Shown here: positions 35,317-44,756 of the stretch, one piece after another
Position numbering within the stretch: position 1 is the first letter of the stretch
How the letters are laid out: every line of letters starts with the position of its first letter
Origin: Paenibacillus sp.
GTDB taxonomy: Bacteria > Bacillota > Bacilli > Paenibacillales > Paenibacillaceae
DNA length: 64,000 bases
Assembly: GCA_017512705.1 (NCBI GenBank)
Contig: JAFWEX010000152.1
Coordinates: 23,927 to 87,926, forward strand
Direction: 5' to 3'
The notes under the pieces: model-generated
The model's database searches: none
What the model was told of the DNA's origin: nothing
Seen by the model: the letters and a program-made list of their open reading frames with translations, nothing else
Made by a program: the position numbers and the translations under genes

Positions 35317-37119
35317 TTAGGACTCGACAGCGAACAGATAGTAATAAACGGGTTGTCCTCCCTGATGTACCTCGATCTCAGCATCAGGATATTGCTCCTC
35401 CAACCAAGCGCTAAGTGCAGCGGTAACCTCCTCGTCAGCCTCTTCCCCTTCAAGGATCGTCACGACTTCATCGCCGCTCTGCATCATCTGTCCAAGTAGT
35501 CCTTCGCAGGCACGAAGTATACTCTCGTCAGTCGCAACAATTTTGGAATTATGGATACCGATATAATGACCCGCTTTGATATCGAGCTCATCATATTGTG
35601 TGTCCCGAACGGCATGAGTGACTTGTCCTGACTGCACACGGCCGATCGCCTCCAGCATCTGATCACGGTTTGTTTCCGCAGACTCATCCTCTTGGAAGGC
35701 AAACGCAGCAGCCATCCCCTGTGGAATTGTTTTACTTGGAATAACCGTAATGCGACGTTCATCCTCCAACAATTCCCGAGCTTGTTCAGCAGCCAGTACA
35801 ATATTGGAGTTATTCGGTAAAATAAAGATTTGATCCGCGGCAATCGAACGAACGGCTTTTACAAAGTCCTCTGTGCTTGGATTCATCGTCTGTCCACCAG
35901 ACATGACTACATCTACACCCAGACTTTTAAATATTTCCGCGATACCATCACCAGAAGATACAGCGATAAAACCGTATGGAGCCATTTCATCTGCCGGGAG
36001 CACCGCTTCTTCAGGTGCGCTTGTCTTCTCCTGCGGAATCTCAGCAAAAAGGTCAGGTGAAGCCGCAACATCCATTCCGGTACTCAACAGATCGCGGTGC
36101 TGTTCACGCATGTTAAGAATATGAATCTGTGTAATCTCGCCGTACTTCAGAGCCAGATTCAATACATCGCCAGGTGTCTTGGAGTGCACATGCACTTTGA
36201 TCACCTCATCGTCTCCGATGATGATGATAGAATCTCCATTTACTGACAACGCTTTCCGGAATATCTCTTCATCAAAAGCTGTACCTGCGTTCTCTCCAAG
36301 CTCGCGATTGATAAAGAACTCCATATCATAAAGGAATTCAATATCCTCCGTTTCCAATCTTGCTTGAGCTGACAAAGGCATCTCAGGAGCAAGCACTTGT
36401 GTCGGTTTCGTTGGAGCAGATTCTGGCTGTACAGACGGCTTCACAGGTGCAACTACAGATGGGGCGATCTCTCCTTGGAGAGAAGTACGTGAAGCGCCAT
36501 CCCCTTTAAGCAATACTTCCATAAAGCCTTCGTAAATATATACAAGCCCCTGACCTCCGGAGTCCACCACACCAACCTGTTTTAATACAGGTAGCATGTC
36601 TGGAGTCATCGCCAGTGCTTCTTTTGCTTTTAACAAAACCTCATTCATTAATTCAGTAATATCATTGGTCCGTCTTGCATAGTAGCTGGCATGCTTCGCA
36701 GCTTCCTTGGCTACAGTAAGAATCGTTCCCTCTACAGGTTTAACAACGGCTTTATATGCTGCGTCAACACCATTTTGCAGAGCTGCTGCGAACTGAATTG
36801 TGTTCAATTCTTCAAAAGGAGCTGCTGAACGACTGAAACCACGGAACAATTGGGATAAAATAACCCCCGAGTTTCCGCGTGCGCCCATAAGCAAGCCTTT
36901 GGATAAAATACCTGCAGCTTCTCCGATCGATGCAGAACTTTTTCTTTTGATTTCTGCCACACCAGCAGTCATCGTCAAATTCATATTTGTTCCCGTGTCG
37001 TCATCCGGCACAGGGAAAACATTCAGGGAATTGACATGTTCTGCGTGCTGACCTAGTTGTTCCGCTCCGGCAATAACCATTGCGGTGAAATCTGTTCCAT
37101 TTAAAGAACGTATACTCAA
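35317..37119 (-). CDS. fakA: DhaL/DAK2-domain fatty acid kinase (FakA/YloV)
   Basis: ATP-dependent kinase for FakB-bound fatty acids. The 600-residue product has an N-terminal DhaL (DAK2) nucleotide domain with NVFPVPDDDTGTNMNLT and GNSGVILSQLFRGF, a Pro/Ala/Ser-rich linker near 230-260, a middle domain and a C-terminal DegV-like DAK1-type domain (SGGQTMNPSTEDFV, LPNNSNIVLAAEQA). TTG 37119 is chosen because AAGGGG lies 10 nt upstream; the frame continues upstream without support. In most relatives an Asp23-family gene (yloU) precedes it; here only its tail remains. Confidence 0.93.
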   Translation of the reverse strand: MSIRSLNGTDFTAMVIAGAEQLGQHAEHVNSLNVFPVPDDDTGTNMNLTMTAGVAEIKRKSSASIGEAAGILSKGLLMGARGNSGVILSQLFRGFSRSAAPFEELNTIQFAAALQNGVDAAYKAVVKPVEGTILTVAKEAAKHASYYARRTNDITELMNEVLLKAKEALAMTPDMLPVLKQVGVVDSGGQGLVYIYEGFMEVLLKGDGASRTSLQGEIAPSVVAPVKPSVQPESAPTKPTQVLAPEMPLSAQARLETEDIEFLYDMEFFINRELGENAGTAFDEEIFRKALSVNGDSIIIIGDDEVIKVHVHSKTPGDVLNLALKYGEITQIHILNMREQHRDLLSTGMDVAASPDLFAEIPQEKTSAPEEAVLPADEMAPYGFIAVSSGDGIAEIFKSLGVDVVMSGGQTMNPSTEDFVKAVRSIAADQIFILPNNSNIVLAAEQARELLEDERRITVIPSKTIPQGMAAAFAFQEDESAETNRDQMLEAIGRVQSGQVTHAVRDTQYDELDIKAGHYIGIHNSKIVATDESILRACEGLLGQMMQSGDEVVTILEGEEADEEVTAALSAWLEEQYPDAEIEVHQGGQPVYYYLFAVES

Positions 37120-37135
37120 GTGAGAATTCCCCTTC

Positions 37136-37168
37136 CTAGCTTGATACACGAACACCTTGCACCAAGAA
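37136..37168 (-). pseudogene. C-terminal remnant of an Asp23-family gene (yloU)
   Basis: Just before fakA the minus strand encodes LVQGVRVSS and a stop codon, matching the invariant C-terminal end of YloU/Asp23 proteins, in the exact place where yloU normally sits. Upstream, the frame is closed by a TGA and no other Asp23 segment is seen up to the rpmB promoter. The intervening 37170-37550 holds only short non-coding stretches, including an 11-bp direct repeat (GAATGCCGCAT at 37356 and 37387). It is interpreted as a deletion remnant. Confidence 0.5.
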
Positions 37169-37550
37169 TCATTTTGGTCTGTTCATGCGCTAACGCGGCT
37201 GCGTTATTCTTCGTCCATACCCTTGTCCGGCACAGGCATACAATACAACATGTCAGCCGGATTAACGGTCTGGGCGGCCGGGCTACCAATATCCTGCATG
37301 CTCTGCAACCCATAATTCGGGCATAGAATTATGCACCGGTATCAGAAGCCGACATGAATGCCGCATGGAGAATGATGCCAATGATGGAATGCCGCATCTC
37401 ACAGCGTTGCCAAAAAAGCAAACCTCCAACCTATATAATACGGTTTTTTTCTCCGGCTTCACTCGGCAACAGCCTGTTCATGGCTGTACTATGGACTAAA
37501 CAACATTGTACTATATTAGACAAGAGAAATAAATAAAGTTTTTGGATCAG

Positions 37551-37580
37551 TTGACGAAGCTTTTTTGATTATGATATTAT
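37551..37580 (+). promoter_or_regulatory. Predicted rpmB promoter
   Basis: TTGACG (37551-37556), 18-nt spacer, TATTAT (37575-37580). It would give a leader of about 170 nt containing CCGGC and CCTGAT/ATCAGG inverted repeats before rpmB. Confidence 0.6.
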
Positions 37581-37758
37581 ATTTAAGTATTGTTTTATGC
37601 AGGTTAAGTAATGGAAATGATCCGGCCAAGCCGGCTTGAACAACACCATTCGCTACTGAAACCTGATTCTCTGGATCAGGAAAGAACAATTGAGTCCTTA
37701 TGGAATGACGTTCGTCTCTCCGAAGGCACTGGTTATTTTAGGATAGGAGGTGTAATCT

Positions 37759-37947
37759 ATGTCTCGCAAATGTTATGTGACAGGTAAGAAACCGGGCACC
37801 GGTAACCACGTATCCCACGCTAACAACCGTAACCGTCGTTCTTGGGGCGTAAACGTTCAGAAGGTCCGTATTCTCGTGAACGGCAAACCAAAACGTGTAT
37901 ACGTAAGCACCCGTGCACTGAAAGCCGGTAAAGTGACTCGCGTATAA
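37759..37947 (+). CDS. rpmB: Ribosomal protein bL28
   Basis: A 62-residue large-subunit ribosomal protein, complete: starts [20 protein letters not shown], has [16 protein letters not shown] and ends [14 protein letters not shown]. The first motif has the Bacillus-type C without a full zinc-binding CxxC set. AGGAGG before the ATG. It is the only plus-strand gene in the core block, divergent from fakA and convergent with spoVM, as in Bacillus subtilis. A terminator follows. Confidence 0.97.
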   Translation: MSRKCYVTGKKPGTGNHVSHANNRNRRSWGVNVQKVRILVNGKPKRVYVSTRALKAGKVTRV

Positions 37948-37976
37948 TCACGCAAAGCTACTATAAATCGGATAAG

Positions 37977-38013
37977 CAAAAAGCACCTTGTATCTTGCAG
38001 GTGCTTTTTTGGT
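37977..38013 (+). terminator. Terminator of rpmB
   Basis: AAAAGCACCT pairs with AGGTGCTTTTTT around a short loop. Confidence 0.85.
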
Positions 38014-38324
38014 ATTCAAAAAAGCACAACTTTACGACTAACTTGAAGCTTCAATTCTTTACATAACTCTAGCTGCACACAGGAATAGCCGCCGCATGGC
38101 ACCTTTTGCAGATCCGGTTTTCCAGATAAGCCTTAAGCCAAAACGGCGGTATTCGCCTAAATGTGCTGCTCATCAAAACATAAGTCTTACAACTTCCATT
38201 CATCCTCTGAGTTTTAGAGCACCTATGAAGTTGATGATACTCTAGTTGCTGTAGATACCATTGAGTGGTCTGAAACTGAACATCGTTGAGCGTCATATCC
38301 TTTTTGGCAATCTTGTAGACGAGA
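38014..38324. other. Gene-poor stretch between rpmB and spoVM
   Basis: The only sizeable frame (minus, 38069-38296, 75 codons) has weak initiation signals and a composition unlike a conserved protein. I see no family or RNA here and leave it unassigned. Confidence 0.4.
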
Positions 38325-38405
38325 TTAGTTCTTCTGAAACGTATTCAGGATCGCCTTCACAAACCCTCCCAAAAACTTCGGCAGTTTGAATGTGTAAAAT
38401 TTCAT
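38325..38405 (-). CDS. spoVM: Stage V sporulation protein M
   Basis: A 26-residue amphipathic peptide (starts MKFYTFKLPKFLGG, ends NTFQKN) that marks the forespore outer membrane by recognising positive curvature and recruits SpoIVA for coat assembly. The sequence matches the family residue for residue in its N-terminal half, including the central Pro in KLPKF. GGGAGGG precedes the ATG. It is encoded between rpmB and the rpe block, its usual place. A sigma-E promoter would be expected but could not be assigned confidently. Confidence 0.93.
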   Translation of the reverse strand: MKFYTFKLPKFLGGFVKAILNTFQKN

Positions 38406-38561
38406 ACTTTACCCTCCCCATCATGCTCATGCATCCGCCGTATCCTATGCTCCAGGCCTTTTTCTCCCAAACACGACAAAAAAGGCTACATGAGAAACCT
38501 GCTCATGTAACCATATTTATGCGGAACTTGTTGTCCCTATTCCACAATGACAAGCCCGAGA

Positions 38562-38819
38562 TCAGCCTATTTGCGTTTGGGGAAGATATTGATAGACAGC
38601 GATCATGAAAACACTCATGAGATAATACAGTATGCTGAATATGACAAAAGTAATCCGAAGCCCCTTCCGGTCAAACTTACGGAAATACATAATAACCACC
38701 CCAACCCCAATTAAAGACGTGAGTGCGTTGAATGGAGCCTGAAGAACCGCGAACAGCGCAAGCACCAGGCCGGTGACAAGACTTCCTGCCATTGTCCACA
38801 GCGTCTCTTTGAGGGTCAT
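38562..38819 (-). CDS. Small membrane protein in the thiN position
   Basis: An 85-residue protein with two or three hydrophobic segments (MAGSLVTGLVLALFAVL; LTSLIGVGVVIMYF; VIFSILYYLMSVFMIAVYQYL). Start at ATG 38819 after GAGGG; its frame begins 4 nt after the rpe stop, so it is cotranscribed with rpe. In Bacillus the next gene after rpe is thiN (thiamine pyrophosphokinase), which is not found here. Function unknown. Confidence 0.7.
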   Translation of the reverse strand: MTLKETLWTMAGSLVTGLVLALFAVLQAPFNALTSLIGVGVVIMYFRKFDRKGLRITFVIFSILYYLMSVFMIAVYQYLPQTQIG

Positions 38820-38823
38820 GAAT

Positions 38824-39483
38824 TTAGCCCTCGTAGCTTCTGCGAATCTCGGTAATCGCAGCAGCACGGTCTTCCCTTCCAAATACGGCGCTACCAGCCA
38901 CCAGCACATCAGCCCCTGCTTCCACGACTAATGGAGCTGTATCCGCAGCAATTCCGCCGTCTACCTCGATATGGACGTCATTGCGCCCTCTTTCGTTCAA
39001 CCAAGTACGAATTTGCTTGATTTTGTTCATTGTACCTGAGATAAAAGCTTGTCCACCGAAACCTGGATTAACAGTCATGACAAGAACCATATCTACATCA
39101 TCCAGCACTTCTTGAATGGCACTAGCCGGAGTGCCTGGATTGAGGGCCACCCCTGCCATAACTCCTTGCTCTTTAATCAAGTGAATGACCCGGTGAAGAT
39201 GTACACACGCCTCCGCATGAACAGTAATTACTGCTGCACCAGCTTTAGCGAACTCCTCCACGTATCTTTCCGGATTCTCGATCATCAGATGAACATCAAG
39301 AGGCAGTGTCGTATGAGGTGCAATGGCCTTAACAATAGCAGGACCTAGTGTAATGTTAGGCACGAAGTGACCGTCCATTACGTCAACATGAATCCAATCT
39401 CCGCCTGCAGCTTGTGCTTCCGCAACTTCAGCACCTAGCTTGGCAAAGTCAGCTGATAATATAGATGGGGCTATTTTAATCAT
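38824..39483 (-). CDS. rpe: Ribulose-phosphate 3-epimerase
   Basis: Interconverts ribulose-5-phosphate and xylulose-5-phosphate in the pentose phosphate pathway. The 219-residue TIM barrel has [33 protein letters not shown] (metal His/Asp), [22 protein letters not shown] and [12 protein letters not shown], all family motifs. GGAGG before the ATG, two nucleotides after rsgA ends. Part of the prpC-prkC-rsgA-rpe order conserved in Firmicutes. Confidence 0.96.
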   Translation of the reverse strand: MIKIAPSILSADFAKLGAEVAEAQAAGGDWIHVDVMDGHFVPNITLGPAIVKAIAPHTTLPLDVHLMIENPERYVEEFAKAGAAVITVHAEACVHLHRVIHLIKEQGVMAGVALNPGTPASAIQEVLDDVDMVLVMTVNPGFGGQAFISGTMNKIKQIRTWLNERGRNDVHIEVDGGIAADTAPLVVEAGADVLVAGSAVFGREDRAAAITEIRRSYEG

Positions 39484-39485
39484 GT

Positions 39486-40436
39486 TTAATACCTCCGCTT
39501 CTTATCTTTCATTTCAGCCAGGAATTGCTCGTAGTGATGATACCGGCTTTCAGAGATCAAACCTTCATCTTTGGCCGCGAGTACCCGGCAACCTGGTTCA
39601 TGCGTATGCGTACAACCACGGAACTTGCACTGATCAGCGTATTGAGCAAACTCTCGGAAACAAGTCGATAATTCCTCTACACCTATCTCCAAAAAGTCCA
39701 GTTGACTGAATCCAGGGGTATCTGCAACGAACCCGCCATTGTCCAGAGGTATAAGCTCCACGTGCCTGGTTGTGTGCTTCCCTCGTCCTAAACGCATGCT
39801 GATGGCACTTGTCTCCAGCGTCAATCCTGGCATCAGTGCGTTTAGCATAGAAGACTTGCCCACACCCGACTGACCAGAGAACACACTAATTTTGCCTGCA
39901 AGGCGTTCCTTGAGTAACTCACTACCTTCTCCAGTTCGTGAACTGGTCGAAATGACCTCATACCCAATCTGCTCGTAGAGTGCCTTCACTTCAGCAACAA
40001 TATGTCGATCTTCTGCATCTGGATCAATGAGATCTTGTTTCGTCAGTACAATAAGTGCATCCAGTCCAGCTTGCTCAATATGCACGAGAAACTTATCCAG
40101 CAGATTCAGATTCATATCAGGCTCTTTGACTGAAAACACCAGAACAGCCAAGCTGACATTCGCCACAGGTGGGCGAATTAATTCAGTCTCACGCTTGTGA
40201 ATCTGGTCTACCGTTCCTTCGCCATTCTCCGTTAACATATAGGTTACATGGTCGCCAACGAGTGGAGAAGTTCCTTTTTTACGAAAAATCCCTCTGGCCC
40301 TGCACTGAACGGCGGAACCTTCAACCGAAGGAACTCCGTTATCCTCCACTGGCATAACATAGTAGTAACCACTTAACGCTTTAACGATGATACCTTCTGG
40401 CACAGCTCCGTCGCCCTCCTTTAAGATCAGTTGCAT
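39486..40436 (-). CDS. rsgA: Ribosome small-subunit biogenesis GTPase RsgA
   Basis: Circularly permuted GTPase (YloQ) acting in late 30S maturation. The 316-residue protein has an N-terminal OB fold, LTKQDL (G4) before the P-loop [16 protein letters not shown] (G1) and DTPGFSQ (G3), and a C-terminal zinc knuckle [20 protein letters not shown] precedes the ATG. Located between prkC and rpe, the conserved arrangement; in Bacillus the neighbouring PrkC phosphorylates this protein. Confidence 0.95.
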   Translation of the reverse strand: MQLILKEGDGAVPEGIIVKALSGYYYVMPVEDNGVPSVEGSAVQCRARGIFRKKGTSPLVGDHVTYMLTENGEGTVDQIHKRETELIRPPVANVSLAVLVFSVKEPDMNLNLLDKFLVHIEQAGLDALIVLTKQDLIDPDAEDRHIVAEVKALYEQIGYEVISTSSRTGEGSELLKERLAGKISVFSGQSGVGKSSMLNALMPGLTLETSAISMRLGRGKHTTRHVELIPLDNGGFVADTPGFSQLDFLEIGVEELSTCFREFAQYADQCKFRGCTHTHEPGCRVLAAKDEGLISESRYHHYEQFLAEMKDKKRRY

Positions 40437-40464
40437 TCACTCCCTATGTCAGCATGAGCCGTCC

Positions 40465-42681
40465 TTATGGACGGCCCGATGCGTTGATAACTCCTTTTTT
40501 CTTATCCTCTTTATGCTTGCCTGGACCTTTGTCTGTCTTCATGGCCGATGTGTCGCCTTCCTCATTGTCCTCTTCTCCATCAGCTGGTGTGGACTCCGGC
40601 TCGCCTTCACCACCAGAATCGACATTCCCATTGTCACCATTGCCCGGTTCAGGGTTATTGGCAGGCGGAGCTTGTGTATCCTGTTCAGGGTCAATCGAAG
40701 GCACGTTCACCGTACCATTCTTCGCTTCACTGTAAGATACCACATACGTATCCAAAAATTTTCCATCACGGTAAACGGATACCGCACCATTTTCATTCGG
40801 AGCCAGCACAAGAGGGATCGTCAACGTCTGAGCTGAATTGATCGTGCGAGTGCCCCACTCCTGATTCTTGCCACGTGCATCCTCATAAGTAATACGAATT
40901 TTACTGTTTTTGTTCGCTTCTTTTGGAGATACATTAATGTTGAAAGGATACTGCAGCGCTTCAGGTGGATAGCCTGTGCTAATAAAAATCGTAATTTTGT
41001 CGCCAGGACTAACTTCCGCTCCCGCTTCAACAGGCCATTGCTGCGTCACTTTGCCCTCATCGACAGTATAACTGGATTCCTCCTGCACCTGTCCGAGCAC
41101 AAGTCCCTTCTCTTTCAGCATCTGCTCTGCTTCACTGCGCGTATGATTTTTCAAATCAGGCATCTTCACCGTTTCAGTTCCCTTACTTACGGTTAACTCA
41201 ATTTCAACCGTTTCGGGATCAAATTCTTCATTCACACCAGGCGTCTGTGAAATGACTGAACCTGATGGAATTTCGTTAGAAAAGTCTTCTTTTCGCTTGA
41301 TCTGATCTTCCTTAAGACCGAGCGCAGTCAGTTTTTTGACCGCTTCAGCATAAGGATCACTTTTAACGTCAATCATTTTTACCATGGTTTTTTCTGCGCC
41401 AACACTCAGCTGCACTTCGGAACCTTTTTTGACCACATCGCCTTCATCCCTACTCTGGTCAAAGACAATACCAGGTTCAACATTTTCCATATATTCTCGA
41501 ATGACTTCGTTGCTTACAACTAAGCCTGCTTCTTCTAGCATTTGGCTTGCTTTTTCTTCAGTCTGGTTAACCACGTTAGGAACTTTCACCTCAGGCACGA
41601 CAAGCATGCCTCTGACATACCACACCACTGCAACCATAGCAATAAGAAGCAGAATCGTCATCGAAATGATCAAAGTGGGCTTTTTCCATTTCTTCGTTTT
41701 CGATTTACCTTCGTCAGCAGCCCTAGCCTCAACATCCGTATCCATTACAGGCAATGTTCCTGTCGACATTACTCCACGCGGCTCCGGCTTGATCGCTGGC
41801 ATGATGCGTGTCTGATCTATGTCATCCTCATCCGGAAAATCAACCTTTGATTCATTTCGTCTTTCTGGCAACAAGCATGTTTCCAGATCGTTTTGCATCT
41901 CCTTGGCCGACTGATAGCGTTCTTGCGGGTTTTTACGCATCGATTTCAGGATGACATTCTCCACACTTTGTGGAATCAATGGATTGAATTTACGTGGTTC
42001 ATCAAACTCTTCTTGCAAATGTTTCAAAGCAACACTGATCGGACTCTCTCCCAGAAACGGAAGCTGCCCAGTGAGCATTTGATAAAGTACAATACCTAAT
42101 GAATATAAGTCCGACTTCTCTCCCGTTACGATACCTTTGGCATGTTCCGGTGAAAAATAATGCACTGAACCAACTACGGAGCCTGTTTGCGTAATCGTTG
42201 TAGAGGTCACCGCACGGGCAATTCCAAAATCCGTTACTTTTACACGGCCGTTGCGGCCAATTAATATGTTATGCGGCTTGATGTCCCGGTGAATAATCTG
42301 ATTATGATGTGCATGATCCAGTGCGTCTGCAATCTGTGAAGCAATTCGTACCGCCTCATCAACCTGCAAAGGTGCACGTTCTTTAATGATTTCATTCAGG
42401 TTCTTGCCTTCAACATACTCCATTACAATATAATGAACGTCATCTTCTTGACCCACATCATAAATGCTGACGACGTTAGGATGAGATAGTGATGCAGCCG
42501 ATTGTGCTTCCCTACGGAAACGACGAATAAACTCTTCATCATGCACAAACTGTTGTCTAAGCACTTTGATGGCTACATTACGGTTCAAGAGCAGATCCTG
42601 GGCTTTGTATACGAGAGCCATGCCGCCACCGCCAACACGCTCAATGACTTCATAGCGTCCGCCTAGCTGGTGCCCGATCAT
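40465..42681 (-). CDS. prkC: PASTA-domain Ser/Thr protein kinase PrkC
   Basis: Transmembrane kinase sensing peptidoglycan fragments; in Bacillus it triggers spore germination and phosphorylates several growth factors. The 738-residue protein has a cytoplasmic Hanks-type kinase (1-270: AIKVL Lys, HRDIKPHN, DFGIARA, GEKSDLYSLG), a juxtamembrane linker, one helix (about 335-355), three PASTA domains (starting near VPEVKVPNVV, VKMIDVKSD and VKMPDLKN) and an extra C-terminal beta domain ending in an acidic, low-complexity tail. Its ATG overlaps the prpC stop by four bases. Confidence 0.96.
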   Translation of the reverse strand: MIGHQLGGRYEVIERVGGGGMALVYKAQDLLLNRNVAIKVLRQQFVHDEEFIRRFRREAQSAASLSHPNVVSIYDVGQEDDVHYIVMEYVEGKNLNEIIKERAPLQVDEAVRIASQIADALDHAHHNQIIHRDIKPHNILIGRNGRVKVTDFGIARAVTSTTITQTGSVVGSVHYFSPEHAKGIVTGEKSDLYSLGIVLYQMLTGQLPFLGESPISVALKHLQEEFDEPRKFNPLIPQSVENVILKSMRKNPQERYQSAKEMQNDLETCLLPERRNESKVDFPDEDDIDQTRIMPAIKPEPRGVMSTGTLPVMDTDVEARAADEGKSKTKKWKKPTLIISMTILLLIAMVAVVWYVRGMLVVPEVKVPNVVNQTEEKASQMLEEAGLVVSNEVIREYMENVEPGIVFDQSRDEGDVVKKGSEVQLSVGAEKTMVKMIDVKSDPYAEAVKKLTALGLKEDQIKRKEDFSNEIPSGSVISQTPGVNEEFDPETVEIELTVSKGTETVKMPDLKNHTRSEAEQMLKEKGLVLGQVQEESSYTVDEGKVTQQWPVEAGAEVSPGDKITIFISTGYPPEALQYPFNINVSPKEANKNSKIRITYEDARGKNQEWGTRTINSAQTLTIPLVLAPNENGAVSVYRDGKFLDTYVVSYSEAKNGTVNVPSIDPEQDTQAPPANNPEPGNGDNGNVDSGGEGEPESTPADGEEDNEEGDTSAMKTDKGPGKHKEDKKKGVINASGRP

Positions 42682-43454
42682 GACTCACACCCCTCTTCCA
42701 TGTCCACGGAATCGGCCCGCTGAGGTTCAAACAAGGCTACCGTGATATTGTCATCTCCTCCGGCAAGCAATGCCAGTTGTAGCAGCCGATCCGCGCGATC
42801 CTCCAGCGAAAGTTCAAGATTTCCTGCAACCTGAATAATCTGCTCATTACTGACCAGGTTACTGAGTCCGTCACTGCACAGAAGCAGCACTTCGCCTTCT
42901 TTCAATTTTACTGTATCCATATCTACCTTCACCTCAGCATCCGTGCCGAGCGCACGGGTAAGCACGTTACGGCGTGGATGATGAGACACATCCTCTTTGC
43001 TAATCTGACCATTTTTGTACAATTCATTCACCAGTGTATGATCTTCGGTCAGCTGGAATACTTCTTTGCCCGCAATTTTGTAGGCACGGCTGTCCCCGAT
43101 GTGTCCAATCACACCTTCTGCATCATTTAATAAGGCTGCGACCACAGTCGTGCCCATATTATGATACTTGTCATCTGTAGACGCTGTACGGAATATGACT
43201 TCATTTGCATGAAGAATCGCATCGCTTAGAGCAGCTGACAGAGATGCATGGGACAAGCCCGGCTCAAGTGCTGCCAGATCCTGCACCAGCGTTTCGACCG
43301 CAAGACGACTTGCCGTATCACCGGCAAGATGTCCGCCCATCCCGTCTGCAACGATTCCCAAGATATATCCTGTATCAAGATTCCGTATCCAAGCTGAATC
43401 TTCATTCACCGAACGTACTCGTCCGATATGACTCACATGAACTGTTTTGATCAA
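42678..43454 (-). CDS. prpC: PP2C-family protein phosphatase PrpC
   Basis: Mn-dependent Ser/Thr phosphatase that reverses PrkC. The 258-residue protein shows SHIGRVRSVNEDS, VADGMGGHLAGD, GHIGDSRAY, TEDHTLV, LLCSDGLSNLV and DDNITVALF, the complete metal-binding set. Starts with TTG after GGTGAG. Overlaps prkC by four bases (ATGA), giving a translationally coupled kinase-phosphatase pair, and begins 7 nt after rlmN ends. Confidence 0.95.
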   Translation of the reverse strand: MIKTVHVSHIGRVRSVNEDSAWIRNLDTGYILGIVADGMGGHLAGDTASRLAVETLVQDLAALEPGLSHASLSAALSDAILHANEVIFRTASTDDKYHNMGTTVVAALLNDAEGVIGHIGDSRAYKIAGKEVFQLTEDHTLVNELYKNGQISKEDVSHHPRRNVLTRALGTDAEVKVDMDTVKLKEGEVLLLCSDGLSNLVSNEQIIQVAGNLELSLEDRADRLLQLALLAGGDDNITVALFEPQRADSVDMEEGCES

Positions 43455-43461
43455 AACATTC

Positions 43462-44502
43462 TCACCTCAACTCCATATGCTTTGCACGAAGCTGTCCGCA
43501 AGCGGCAGCAATATCATGTCCCTGCTCACGGCGAATCGTTACATTAACTCCCTGTTCCGAGAGGATTCTTTGGAAATTAAAGATATCGCTTCTTGATGTT
43601 CTAACATATTTGCGCTCAGGTACATGGTTAACCGGAATCAGGTTGACATGGCACAACATGTTTTTAAGAACACTTGCAAGTTCCGCTGCATGCTCTGGCT
43701 GATCGTTTACACCGCCGATTAATGCATACTCAAACGTTATTCTTCGTCCCGTCTTGGCGAGATAATAACGAAGAGACTCCATTACATCATCAAATGGGAA
43801 ACGACGGTTTACAGGCATCAGTTTCGATCGCAGAGCATCATTAGGTGCGTGAATCGAAATCGCGAGGTTGATCTGCGTGTCTTCATCTGCAAACTTGTAA
43901 ATATTAGGAACAATACCACTCGTAGATACGGTGATATGGCGCTGCCCGATATTCAAACCTTTTTCGTGAATCATGATCCGCAGGAACGTCATCGTAGCTT
44001 CATAGTTTTCAAATGGTTCCCCCGAACCCATGATAACGATGCTGCTAACCCGCTCACCACGCTCATCAAGGATTTTCTGAGCCTGTACTACCTGAGCAAC
44101 GATCTCTCCTGCTGTAAGGTTGCGCTTGAGACCTCCCAATGTGGAGGCACAGAATGTGCAGCCTATGCGGCAGCCAACTTGTGTCGTAACACAAATGCTG
44201 TTCCCGTAGTTATGTTTCATGATAACCGTTTCAATTGCATGATCATCATGAAGACCAAAGAGAAATTTCACCGTTCCATCTTTGGATTCAAACTTGGTAA
44301 TCTCCTTAAGCGTTACGAATTCAAACTGATCTGCTAGCTTCTCACGTAAGGTTTTGGACAAATTCGTCATTTCACTAAAATCATTCACACGTTTCACATA
44401 AATCCAGTCAAAGATCTGGCCACCGCGAAACGCAGGTTCCCCGTTATCTACAGCCCATTGCTGCAGCTGCTCCAAGGAAAAGTCGTATATAAAAGGTTTC
44501 AT
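43462..44502 (-). CDS. rlmN: 23S rRNA (adenine2503-C2) methyltransferase RlmN
   Basis: Radical SAM enzyme that methylates 23S rRNA A2503 (also tRNA in some bacteria). The 346-residue protein has [11 protein letters not shown] at the N-terminus and the cluster motif CRIGCTFC with C111, C115 and C118, then [18 protein letters not shown] and a C-terminal [11 protein letters not shown] carrying the second catalytic Cys. Placed between rsmB and prpC as in Bacillus. Confidence 0.96.
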   Translation of the reverse strand: MKPFIYDFSLEQLQQWAVDNGEPAFRGGQIFDWIYVKRVNDFSEMTNLSKTLREKLADQFEFVTLKEITKFESKDGTVKFLFGLHDDHAIETVIMKHNYGNSICVTTQVGCRIGCTFCASTLGGLKRNLTAGEIVAQVVQAQKILDERGERVSSIVIMGSGEPFENYEATMTFLRIMIHEKGLNIGQRHITVSTSGIVPNIYKFADEDTQINLAISIHAPNDALRSKLMPVNRRFPFDDVMESLRYYLAKTGRRITFEYALIGGVNDQPEHAAELASVLKNMLCHVNLIPVNHVPERKYVRTSRSDIFNFQRILSEQGVNVTIRREQGHDIAAACGQLRAKHMELR

Positions 44503-44704
44503 TTTGTTTTCAACACCTATTCCTTTATTGTTTCAATTGCTTTTCATCGATTTACTGCATTCGTCCTATTCTATCATAAACACCACTTTACATCCATGTA
44601 TACCCCTGAGATCCATTCTTCATGCATTATAACACCTGAATGTCATCATCGCATCCGAAGCTCGTTTCTCATCATCAGCAGTAAAGTCATACCCTCTCAC
44701 AAAG

Positions 44705-44731
44705 AAATCCGCCGGGGTTTCCCTCGGCGGC
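44705..44731 (-). terminator. Possible attenuator between rsmB and rlmN
   Basis: CCGCCG...CGGCGG GC-rich hairpin 27 nt after rsmB; the trailing T content is weak (ATTTCTTT), so read-through into rlmN is likely. Confidence 0.45.
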
Positions 44732-44756
44732 CTTCCTTCAGTGCTTTATTAAACAG

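Noticed and set aside
38069-38296. 75-codon minus-strand frame after spoVM
   Set aside because: Weak start context, no recognisable motifs; not strong enough to call a gene.
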